Shown piece after piece: positions 8,664 to 15,301 of a DNA stretch of 64,000 nucleotides. Each line of letters begins with the position of its first letter. Position 1 is the first letter of the stretch. Below the pieces are notes generated by a model that was not told the DNA's origin, searched no databases, and saw nothing but the letters and a program-made list of their open reading frames with translations. The stretch lies in assembly GCF_033406955.1 (NCBI RefSeq), contig NZ_CP137734.1, positions 8,184,001-8,248,000 on the forward strand. The letters run 5' to 3'. Both the position numbers and the translations under genes were made by a program. This DNA comes from Streptomyces violaceoruber. GTDB lineage: Bacteria; Actinomycetota; Actinomycetes; Streptomycetales; Streptomycetaceae.

Positions 8664-9992
8664 ATGCGCCGTCTCCTCGCCCGAGTACCCGGCCCCGCCC
8701 GCGCGCCCCTGGCCAGAGGCGTAGCGACCGCCCTGGCCCTCACCCTGGCGTCCTCCGTCCTGGCCGCGTCCACGAGCACCGCCGCCGCTCCCGCGGGCAC
8801 CGAGCGGGACGGCCGGCCGGGAGGCAACGCCTGGTTCACGTCCTGGGCCGCCTCACAGCAGAACGTCGCGCCCACACCGCTGCGCGACCAGTCGATGCGC
8901 ATGATCACCCACCTGAGCCAGGGAGGTGACGCGGTCCGGATACGCGTCCAGAACACCTTCGGCGATTCACCGCTCACCGTCGACGCGGCGACGGTGGCCC
9001 ACAGCGACGGCAAGGACGCCGCGACGGAGGGGCGCCCGCGCCCCGTGACGTTCGACGGCCGGCCCCGGGTCGTCGTCCCGCCCGGCGGTGAGGTGTGGAG
9101 CGACAGCACCGGGCTGCGCACCGCCGCCCAGGACGACATCGCGGTGTCGCTCTCCGTATCCGGCACGGTGGCTCCGGGGCGCCACGACAGCGCCTTCCGC
9201 ACCAACTACCTGACCCCGCCCGGCTCCGGCGACCACACCGCCGACCCGGACGGCACCGCGTTCACCGGGACGACCGGCTCCACGCTCCTGGTCAGCGCGG
9301 TCGACGTACGCAACCCGCGCCTGCGGGGGAGCCTGGTCGCCTACGGCAGTTCGGTCGTCGACGGAACCGGGTCGACGAACTGCGGACCGGACTGCAGCCG
9401 CCCGGGCGCCGACCTGAGGTGGACCGACGACCTCGCCCGGCGGATCACCTCGGAACTGCCCCCGAACCGGCAGTTCGCCGTCGCCAACGCGGGCATCGGC
9501 GGCACCACGAGCGCCGCCACCTGCCCGGGCATCGGTGACTCCGTCCGCGGTCTGGACGCCGCCGCCCGGCTGGAGCGCGACGTACTGTCCCTGCACGGGG
9601 TCACGGGGGTCCTCTACTACTACGGGACCAACGACCTCCCGGCCGGCTGCGACGCCGCCCGGATCGAGGCCAGTTACCGCGAGGTCTTCCAACGGCTGCG
9701 CGCCGCGGGCATCAAGGTGTACGTCACGCCCATCACCCCTCGCCCCGGCTACACCGACCAGCACAACCGCGACCGGCACGCCGTCGGCACCTTCGTCTCG
9801 AAGTGGAACAGCTGCGGCGGCACCTGCGACGGGATCCTCCCCTTCGACCAGGTGCTCGAAGACCCGGTACGGCCGAACAGCATCAACCCGCTGTACGACA
9901 CCGGCGACGGCGTCCACGCGAACATCGCCGGCCAGCAGGCCCTCGCCGACATCGTCTCCCTGCCGATGCTGGCGGCGTCGGCCCGCCGGTGA
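8664..9992 (+). CDS. Secreted SGNH/GDSL-type hydrolase
   Basis: 442 residues with an N-terminal signal sequence (RR at 2-3, hydrophobic core about 18-42). The SGNH blocks are visible in order: GSSVVDG with the nucleophile Ser at about 229-230, NAGIGG (275-280), GTND (321-324), and the catalytic Asp415/His418 pair in DGVH. An N-terminal region (about 55-210) resembles the accessory beta domain of large actinobacterial GDSL esterases. The start was chosen at ATG 8664, which has GGAAAGGCAG upstream and gives a clean signal peptide. Likely acts on an extracellular ester substrate. Confidence 0.9.
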   Translation: MRRLLARVPGPARAPLARGVATALALTLASSVLAASTSTAAAPAGTERDGRPGGNAWFTSWAASQQNVAPTPLRDQSMRMITHLSQGGDAVRIRVQNTFGDSPLTVDAATVAHSDGKDAATEGRPRPVTFDGRPRVVVPPGGEVWSDSTGLRTAAQDDIAVSLSVSGTVAPGRHDSAFRTNYLTPPGSGDHTADPDGTAFTGTTGSTLLVSAVDVRNPRLRGSLVAYGSSVVDGTGSTNCGPDCSRPGADLRWTDDLARRITSELPPNRQFAVANAGIGGTTSAATCPGIGDSVRGLDAAARLERDVLSLHGVTGVLYYYGTNDLPAGCDAARIEASYREVFQRLRAAGIKVYVTPITPRPGYTDQHNRDRHAVGTFVSKWNSCGGTCDGILPFDQVLEDPVRPNSINPLYDTGDGVHANIAGQQALADIVSLPMLAASARR

Positions 9993-9996
9993 CCGG

Positions 9997-10016
9997 TGAC
10001 CCGCCGGCGCGGGTCA
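9997..10016. terminator. Short inverted repeat between convergent genes
   Basis: TGACCCG (9997-10003) and CGGGTCA (10010-10016) form a 7-bp stem at the meeting point of the SGNH hydrolase and TetR genes, overlapping the TetR stop. It could end transcription from both sides; the stem is short. Confidence 0.35.
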
Positions 10017-10637
10017 TGAACTCCCCGGCGGCCTGAGGGCGTCGACGACGAGATCGAGCAGCCGCTCCGTGCGCTCCGGCTCGTCGTCGGCGGCCGTCGA
10101 GAGGAACACGCCCAGCAGCATCGCGGTGACGTCGTCGGGTGCCACGTCCCCGCGCAGCGAGCCCGCCCGTGCCCCCTGCGCGAGCATGGTGCCGATCGCG
10201 GCCGTGATGCGCTCGCGGGTGGCGGGCATGACGAGGCGTCCCGAGGCCCAGCCGCTGTGGAGGGTGTTGAGTATGGAGCGCTTCGTCGCGACGAACGCCG
10301 CGTAGCGCTCCAACCACGCGCGCAGCGCCCGCTCGGGCGGCAGCGTGTCCAGCAGCGCGGAGGCACTGGCCGTGACGTCGTCCAGCTCGGCCGCGTAGAC
10401 GGCCTCGACCAGCGCCTCGCGGGTGGGGAAGTGGCGGTAGAGCGTGCCGATGCCGACACCCGCCGCGCGGGCGATGCCGTCCAGCGGGACGGTGTCGTCC
10501 GCGGCCGTGAACGCGGCCCGGGCGGCGGCGACGAGCTTCTCGCGGTTGCGCCGCGCGTGTGCGCGCAGCGGGCGTTCGGCGCCGGCCGGCCGGTCGGGCC
10601 GGCCGGGATCAGCGCTCGTTTCCTGGTCCGGACTCAA
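10014..10637 (-). CDS. TetR family transcriptional regulator
   Basis: About 207 residues. The N-terminal HTH includes DGIARAAGVGIGTLYRHFPTR, a textbook TetR recognition region, and a C-terminal ligand/dimerisation domain follows. The frame is open to ATG at 10700, but that start has no ribosome binding site and would place the operators inside the gene. TTG at 10637 has GGAGG about ten bases upstream, so I prefer it. Divergent from an aldo/keto reductase with two palindromes between, so it probably represses both genes. Confidence 0.85.
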   Translation of the reverse strand: MSPDQETSADPGRPDRPAGAERPLRAHARRNREKLVAAARAAFTAADDTVPLDGIARAAGVGIGTLYRHFPTREALVEAVYAAELDDVTASASALLDTLPPERALRAWLERYAAFVATKRSILNTLHSGWASGRLVMPATRERITAAIGTMLAQGARAGSLRGDVAPDDVTAMLLGVFLSTAADDEPERTERLLDLVVDALRPPGSS

Positions 10638-10655
10638 AGCGGAGGATCCTCCGGT
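10638..10655. promoter_or_regulatory. TetR operator candidate, copy 1
   Basis: AGCGGAGGATCCTCCGGT is a near-perfect 18-bp palindrome in the TetR/aldo-keto reductase intergenic region. Its centre is 34 bp from the centre of the second copy. It includes the GGAGG that would serve as ribosome binding site for the TTG start of the regulator. Confidence 0.7.
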
Positions 10656-10671
10656 AGTGTTACAGTCGTAA

Positions 10672-10689
10672 AGCGGAGGGTCCTCCGCT
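10672..10689. promoter_or_regulatory. TetR operator candidate, copy 2
   Basis: AGCGGAGGGTCCTCCGCT, a second copy of the palindrome at 10638-10655 differing at only a few bases, 31 bp upstream of the reductase start codon. Paired similar palindromes between a TetR gene and its divergent target are typical of autoregulation. Confidence 0.7.
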
Positions 10690-10720
10690 ACTGTCATCAT
10701 CGCACGAGGACGGACTTCCC

Positions 10721-11668
10721 ATGACGTCGACCGGCACCCCCTCCTCTTCCCGTGCCACGCACGGCGGCACCCCCCGCCCCGGCGGGGCCGGAGTGCTCGC
10801 CGGCCGCACCGTCTCCCGGATCGGCTACGGCGCGATGCAGCTCGAACGCCTGCACGCCGACCGGGCCGCCGCCGTCGCCCTCGTGCGCCGAGCGGTGGAA
10901 CGCGGCGTCGACCACCTCGACACCGCCCAGTTCTACGGCGACGGATTCGTCAACGAAGTGATCCGTGCTGCGCTCCGCCCCGCGGACGACGTCGTGGTGG
11001 TGAGCAAGGTCGGCGCCGCCCCCGACCCCGGCGGCCCTCTCCCGCTGCGCCCCGCGCAGCGACCGGAGGAACTGCGGGCGAGCGTCGAGGACAACCTCAG
11101 GAGCCTCGGCACCGACCGGATCCCGGTCGTGAACCTGCGCCGCCTCGACACCGGCCCCGGCCTGCGCGCGGAGGGCGACCAGCGGGTCGACCTCGACGAC
11201 CAGCTCGCCGTGATGACGGCGCTGCGCGACGAGGGCAAGATCGGTGCGATCGGTCTGAGCAGCGTGACGCCGGACGGACTGCGCCGGGCCCTCCCGGCGG
11301 GCATCGTCTGCGTGCAGAACGCCTACAGCGTCGTGAGCCGGGACGACGAGGACATGCTCGCGCTGTGCTCCGCCGAGGGCGTCGCCTGGGTGCCGTACTT
11401 CCCGCTCGGCGGCGCGTTCCCCGCCATGCCCAAGGTCGCCGACGAGCCCGCGGTGCACACCGTGGCCAACAGGCTCGGCGTGACGCCGGCCCAGGTGGGT
11501 CTCGCCTGGCTGCTCCACCACGCCCCGAACGTACTGCTCATCCCCGGTACCGCCGACGCCGGTCATCTGGACGCGAACCTCGCCGTGGGCGAGATCGCCC
11601 TGGACGCGTCGTCCCTCGCCGCGCTCGACGCCGTGCGCAGCCGCTCCGCGGACGTGCCGCTCGGCTGA
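10721..11668 (+). CDS. Aldo/keto reductase
   Basis: 315 residues, an AKR TIM-barrel NAD(P)H oxidoreductase. Visible catalytic residues are Asp67 and Tyr72 (HLDTAQFYGDG) and Lys96 (VVVVSKVG). The fourth position, usually His, is Asn138 (VVNLRR), as I recall for the YdbC-like AKR branch. The cofactor region near IPGTADAGHLDANL is typical. Divergent from a TetR gene that likely induces it in response to a small molecule; the substrate is unknown. Confidence 0.88.
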   Translation: MTSTGTPSSSRATHGGTPRPGGAGVLAGRTVSRIGYGAMQLERLHADRAAAVALVRRAVERGVDHLDTAQFYGDGFVNEVIRAALRPADDVVVVSKVGAAPDPGGPLPLRPAQRPEELRASVEDNLRSLGTDRIPVVNLRRLDTGPGLRAEGDQRVDLDDQLAVMTALRDEGKIGAIGLSSVTPDGLRRALPAGIVCVQNAYSVVSRDDEDMLALCSAEGVAWVPYFPLGGAFPAMPKVADEPAVHTVANRLGVTPAQVGLAWLLHHAPNVLLIPGTADAGHLDANLAVGEIALDASSLAALDAVRSRSADVPLG

Positions 11669-11740
11669 CACCGGCCCCGGGGCCGCCACTGCTGCCCCGG
11701 CCGGGGTGCCCGGCGGCAGGCTTGCGCGGCGCCGGTGTCA
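11666..11740. terminator. Inverted repeat between convergent genes
   Basis: 10-bp perfect arms TGACACCGGC (11666-11675) and GCCGGTGTCA (11731-11740) enclose a GC-rich spacer containing CCCCGGCCGGGG. Each arm includes the stop codon of one convergent gene (aldo/keto reductase and TetR). A bidirectional terminator is plausible. Confidence 0.45.
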
Positions 11741-12301
11741 CAGGGTGCGCAACCCCCGGTCGGCGAAGGCGATGAGCCACTCGAAGCTGTCGTCGACGTC
11801 GGTGCTCCACTGGAAGCCGTCCGAGGCCTGCAGCGTGGCGAAGCCGTGGAAGAGGCTGCGCAGCAGGCGCAGTGCGTGGTTCACGTCGCGGTCCTCGATG
11901 TCGTAGCCGCGCAGGACCGCGGTGAACGCGCCGAGCAGCCGCTGCCCGGCGGCGGCCAGCGGATCGTCCGGCCCCGAGGGCTCCTGGCCGATCGTCGCGG
12001 CGTACCGGCCGGGGTGCTCCAGGACGAAGGCGCGGAACGCGCGCGCGGCGGCCGCCAGGGCGTCACGCCCCGCATACCCCTGGACCGCGCCGCCGACGGC
12101 GTCCGCGGCCTCGTTCAGAGCGCGGACCGCGATCCGCCGGGTGAGGTCGTCCTGGCCGCCCACGTGCTTGTACAGGGACGGGGTGCGTACGCCCACCCGC
12201 TCGGCCAGCAGGCCCATCGTCAGGTTGGCGAAGCCCACTTCGTCGGCCAGCGCGGCACCGGCCGCGACCACGGCCGCCGGATCCAGGCCCGCCCTAGGCA
12301 C
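11738..12301 (-). CDS. TetR family regulator (WHG-type C-terminal domain)
   Basis: 187 residues. HTH region FANLTMGLLAERVGVRTPSLYKHV is typical TetR; the C-terminal part resembles the WHG ligand-binding domain found in this group. GTG start at 12301 overlaps the end of the upstream alpha/beta hydrolase gene by 8 bp, so both are one transcription unit starting at 13130. It is likely to autoregulate through the nested palindromes upstream of the hydrolase. Confidence 0.85.
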   Translation of the reverse strand: MPRAGLDPAAVVAAGAALADEVGFANLTMGLLAERVGVRTPSLYKHVGGQDDLTRRIAVRALNEAADAVGGAVQGYAGRDALAAAARAFRAFVLEHPGRYAATIGQEPSGPDDPLAAAGQRLLGAFTAVLRGYDIEDRDVNHALRLLRSLFHGFATLQASDGFQWSTDVDDSFEWLIAFADRGLRTL

Positions 12302-13130
12302 GGGCGGCGTCCGAGCGGAGGAAGGCGAGCACGAGCGCGGCCACCTCGTCGGGGAACTGGTCGTGCGGATAGTGTCCGGCGCCCTCGATCATCTCCAGGC
12401 GGCCGAGCCCGGAGGGCAGGTCCGCGACGACGGCCGAGCCCTCCGCGTGCGGGTCGGCCCAGTCCGGGTCGAGGGTGCCCATCACCACCAGAACCGGGCA
12501 GCGGACGTTGCCGAGTTGGGCGCCGGCGTCCGTCGGCGCGCTGCGGCCCATGGCCTGCATGGCCTTCATCCGGCCCGGCTCGCGCAGCAGGGACTCGATG
12601 CGGCCGAGCCGCTCGCTCCAGTGGGCCGGCTTCACACCCGGGTACGCGACGTCGAGGTACGAGCGCCACAGTGGCAGGCTGCCGAACGCGCCCGCGCCGA
12701 GCAGGCGGAGCATGCCCCGCCGGAACCGCTTGACCCGCAGGTCGCCGAGGCGCACCGACTGCTTGCGGGTGAACGGCGCCAGCTCGACGACCGCCGTGAC
12801 CAGGGAGGGCTCCCGGGCCGCGGCGATGGTGGCGGCGCCACCCGAGACCGAGTGGCCGACCACTACGGCCGGGCCGCCCAGGTGACGGATCAGGGCGATC
12901 AGATCGCCGGCGATGGCGGTGCGGCTCCACTGCGGCCAGTCGACGCTCGACTCGCCGCAGCCGCGCAGGTCCACCGCGGCGACCCGGTGACCGGCCGCCA
13001 CCAGCTGGGGGACGACGGCGCGGTACGCGGCGCGACTGTCTCCCATGCCGTGCGCGAGCACGATCAGCGGGCCGGACCCGGTCACTTCGTACGCGATCGT
13101 GCCGCCGTCGACGGCAAGGCGCTCGGTCAT
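12294..13130 (-). CDS. Alpha/beta-fold hydrolase
   Basis: 278 residues with oxyanion motif AHGMGDS (26-32), nucleophile elbow GHSVSGG (Ser94), an acid in the GTLDPDW loop, and the catalytic His in GAGHYPHDQ near the C-terminus. This is a complete triad of a small-molecule esterase, lactonase or related enzyme. First gene of an operon with a TetR regulator, suggesting substrate-induced detoxification or quorum-signal hydrolysis; substrate unknown. Confidence 0.86.
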   Translation of the reverse strand: MTERLAVDGGTIAYEVTGSGPLIVLAHGMGDSRAAYRAVVPQLVAAGHRVAAVDLRGCGESSVDWPQWSRTAIAGDLIALIRHLGGPAVVVGHSVSGGAATIAAAREPSLVTAVVELAPFTRKQSVRLGDLRVKRFRRGMLRLLGAGAFGSLPLWRSYLDVAYPGVKPAHWSERLGRIESLLREPGRMKAMQAMGRSAPTDAGAQLGNVRCPVLVVMGTLDPDWADPHAEGSAVVADLPSGLGRLEMIEGAGHYPHDQFPDEVAALVLAFLRSDAARA

Positions 13131-13145
13131 GTCACTCCCCAGTAG

Positions 13146-13182
13146 GGCTAATGGCTTTAGCTAAAAGCTACTGCCATTAGCC
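13146..13182. promoter_or_regulatory. Nested palindromes upstream of hydrolase-TetR operon
   Basis: GGCTAATGGC (13146-13155) and GCCATTAGCC (13173-13182) are perfect 10-bp arms separated by 17 bp. Between them TTTAGCTAAA (13156-13165) is a perfect 10-bp palindrome. It lies 16-52 bp upstream of the hydrolase start, and the region is AT-rich against the surrounding GC. A strong candidate operator for the operon's own TetR protein. Confidence 0.7.
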
Positions 13183-13210
13183 GCTACTGTCAACGGCCCG
13201 TCCGGAGCGT

Positions 13211-13441
13211 TCACCGCGCAGGGGTGTGTCGTCCCGTCGCGCGTTGTACGGCCAGCTCCACCTCGCGGTGCGGCACGCCGGTCTCGTCGGCGTAGGCGGC
13301 GATGCCCCGGGCGAGCGCGGCGGTGGCATCGGACCAGACCGCCAGGGCGACCGTGGCGTTCTCGCCCCTGTTGCTGCGGTAGCGGTTGTCCGCCGCCTCG
13401 ACGGCGCGCCGGAGTTCGATGAGGTGTCTCGGGATTTCCAT
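13211..13441 (-). CDS. Small hypothetical protein
   Basis: 76 residues from ATG 13441 (MEIPRHLIELRRAVEAADN...). Predicted mostly helical, charged, with no membrane segment. An extended frame to 13540 exists but its extra N-terminus is low-complexity and it lacks a better ribosome binding site. I do not recognise a family. The hydrolase-TetR operon promoter lies beyond its stop codon. Confidence 0.6.
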   Translation of the reverse strand: MEIPRHLIELRRAVEAADNRYRSNRGENATVALAVWSDATAALARGIAAYADETGVPHREVELAVQRATGRHTPAR

Positions 13442-13571
13442 GGTCAAAAAGCCTAGGGCGGCACGCGGCGCGTCCCAGTGTCTCGCCGAGCGAGAGTGCT
13501 CTCGACGAGGGCACTCGTCCTTGCCCCCGCCGATGCCCATGAGGCCAGGCCGTGCGGCGAGCCGCCTTGTG

Positions 13572-13583
13572 GCAAGCGCTTGC
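13572..13583. promoter_or_regulatory. LacI-type operator candidate
   Basis: GCAAGCGCTTGC is a perfect 12-bp palindrome with the central CG typical of LacI/CcpA-family operators, 56 bp upstream of the PmoA-like gene. No LacI gene is in this window, so the cognate regulator would act in trans. Confidence 0.5.
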
Positions 13584-13638
13584 TATCGTGGTCGCCCGAC
13601 GGTTCCGCGGCATACGTCCGCCCGGAGGAGGAGGACCC

Positions 13639-14589
13639 ATGACGCTCTCACTCACCCACGTCCACGGCGACCGCGTCACGGTGGCCCACGGGGTGGCCGG
13701 AACCGAATTGTTCTCCTACGTGTACCGCCCCGAGGCCGCGTGGGAGGCGCCCAAGCCGTACCTCCACCCGGTCCGGACCCTGTCCGGCGCAGTCGTCACG
13801 GACTACCGCCCCAACGACCACCGCTGGCACAAGGGGCTCCAACTGACCGCCTCCCACCTGTCCGGGCAGAACCTGTGGGGCGGCAACACCTATGTGCACG
13901 GCGAGGGGTACCGCGCGCTGCCGGAGCGGGTCGGCTCGATGGCCCACGTGTCCTTCGAGGAGATCGGCGCAGAGGCGGACCACGCCGTCATCGCCGAGCG
14001 GCTGACCTGGCACCCGCACGGCGGCGAGCTGTGGGCCGAGGAGGAGCGCCGCATCGAGGTCCGCGACGTCGACCCGGACACCGGCAGCTGGACGCTCACC
14101 TGGACGTCCGCGGTGACCAACCGGCGCGCCGAACCCCTGCGGTTCGGCAGCCCCACCACCCACGGACGGCCCGCCGCCGGTTACACCGGGCTGTTCTGGC
14201 GCGGGCCCCGCGCCTTCCGCGGCGGCCGGGTCTTCACGGCGCAGTCCGCCGCCTCCGCGGAGTCCGGCGAGCCCGCCGACGCCGGCCCGATGGGCTCCAG
14301 CGCCCGCTGGCTGGCCTACGTCGGCGAGCACGACGGACGGGACGGCCACGCCACGCTCGTCTTCGAACACGCCCCCTCCAACGACCACTCGGGCGAGAAG
14401 GGCACCCACCCGGCCCACTGGTTCGTGCGCAGCGACCCCTTCGCCGCGGTCGCACCCTCCTGGGCCTTCCACGAGGAACTGGTCCTGCCGCCCGGCGAGA
14501 CCCTCGCCCGGGCCTACCGCGTGGTCGTCGCCGACGGCGCCTGGGACCGCGCGCGGGTCGCCGCGCACCTGGCCGGACTCGCGTGGTGA
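13639..14589 (+). CDS. PmoA/DUF6807 family protein
   Basis: 316 residues from ATG 13639, which follows a strong GGAGGAGGAGG site. Conserved-looking motifs include YRPNDHRWHKGLQ near 58-70 and HRDG-like and HPAHWFVR segments toward the C-terminus, typical of the PmoA-like family often linked to sugar catabolic genes. No signal peptide. Biochemical role is not established. The LacI-type palindrome upstream fits sugar-responsive control. Isolated single gene. Confidence 0.72.
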   Translation: MTLSLTHVHGDRVTVAHGVAGTELFSYVYRPEAAWEAPKPYLHPVRTLSGAVVTDYRPNDHRWHKGLQLTASHLSGQNLWGGNTYVHGEGYRALPERVGSMAHVSFEEIGAEADHAVIAERLTWHPHGGELWAEEERRIEVRDVDPDTGSWTLTWTSAVTNRRAEPLRFGSPTTHGRPAAGYTGLFWRGPRAFRGGRVFTAQSAASAESGEPADAGPMGSSARWLAYVGEHDGRDGHATLVFEHAPSNDHSGEKGTHPAHWFVRSDPFAAVAPSWAFHEELVLPPGETLARAYRVVVADGAWDRARVAAHLAGLAW

Positions 14590-15301
14590 GCCCGACGTAC
14601 GACGGCTTGCCGGGGGCGCTCGGCGTGTCCCGCCCGACCGGGTAGGACCGGCCGACCGTCGAGGGACTGCCCGGCGGCGGTACCCCGCACCTACGCCTGA
14701 CGTGCGGCGAGGGCTACGCCGTCACGGCCGGCCGCGGCGCGGTGCGGACGCCCCGGGACCGCCGCACCGACCACGGCACCTGGGCGCCGGGACCGCCGCG
14801 CCGGCCCCGGCACCTGCACCGACGCGATCCGCGTCCCCGCCGACCTGTCCGAGGCCGGGCAGGCGCGGGTCGCGCGGGCCGCCGCGACCTGGCGACCCGG
14901 CGCTTCCTCGAACTCCGCGCGGCCACCGAGAACGGCGATCCCGAGCCGCTGGCGGTGTTCCAGCGGGCCGCCGCCGAACTGGTGCGGCCCCGGCCGGACG
15001 GTGGGCCCGCGCGCCTCGCGACGACGGTGCGCGGGCCGCCGCGACGGCGACCCGGTCCCCACTCGACGCACTGCGCGGCCGGGACGGCGGACACCCGAGG
15101 GCCGTCCGGGTCTCCGCGACCGGCCCCGTGGCCCCGCGGGCGCTTCGGCAGGTGCGGCAGGCCGGCCGTCCACCCGGGCATCCGACCTCTGCCGCGGTAC
15201 TCGAAAGTGAGTACACGCGACGGTCGGTGCGGACGACGACGGGACGGCGGCCGCCCCGTGAGGCTGGAGCGGTTCCCCAGATCAGATGCGGAGACCTCTC
15301 C
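14590..15301. other. About 710 bp without a confident gene; possible decayed coding remnant
   Basis: No intact gene with start, stop and ribosome binding site is convincing. Two adjacent protein-like stretches lie in different forward frames: DAIRVPADLSEAGQARVARA (from 14821) and, from about 14886, RRFLELRAATENGDPEPLAV. They would join into one helical protein if one base were changed near 14880, suggesting a frameshifted gene relic. The rest is GC-rich sequence without a visible feature except the inverted repeat at 15197-15214. Confidence 0.35.
15197..15214. promoter_or_regulatory. Inverted repeat upstream of MMPL gene
   Basis: GTACTC-GAAAGT-GAGTAC, two perfect 6-bp arms around a 6-bp centre, 88 bp upstream of the MMPL transporter start. 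Shape and position fit a TetR-family operator; MMPL exporters are often under TetR control, but no TetR gene adjoins here. Confidence 0.45.

Noticed and set aside
4586..8929. Plus-strand open frame of 1,447 codons antisense to the subtilase
   Set aside because: The translation is Arg/Gly/Pro-rich without domain motifs; long antisense frames are normal in high-GC DNA. The minus-strand subtilase has signal peptide and catalytic triad.
10638..10700. Longer TetR start at ATG 10700
   Set aside because: It lacks a ribosome binding site and places both operators inside the coding region; TTG 10637 fits better.
14702..15301. N-terminal extension of the MMPL protein by about 200 residues
   Set aside because: The sequence is Arg/Pro-rich and unlike MMPL; ATG 15302 has a good ribosome binding site and begins directly at the first helix.
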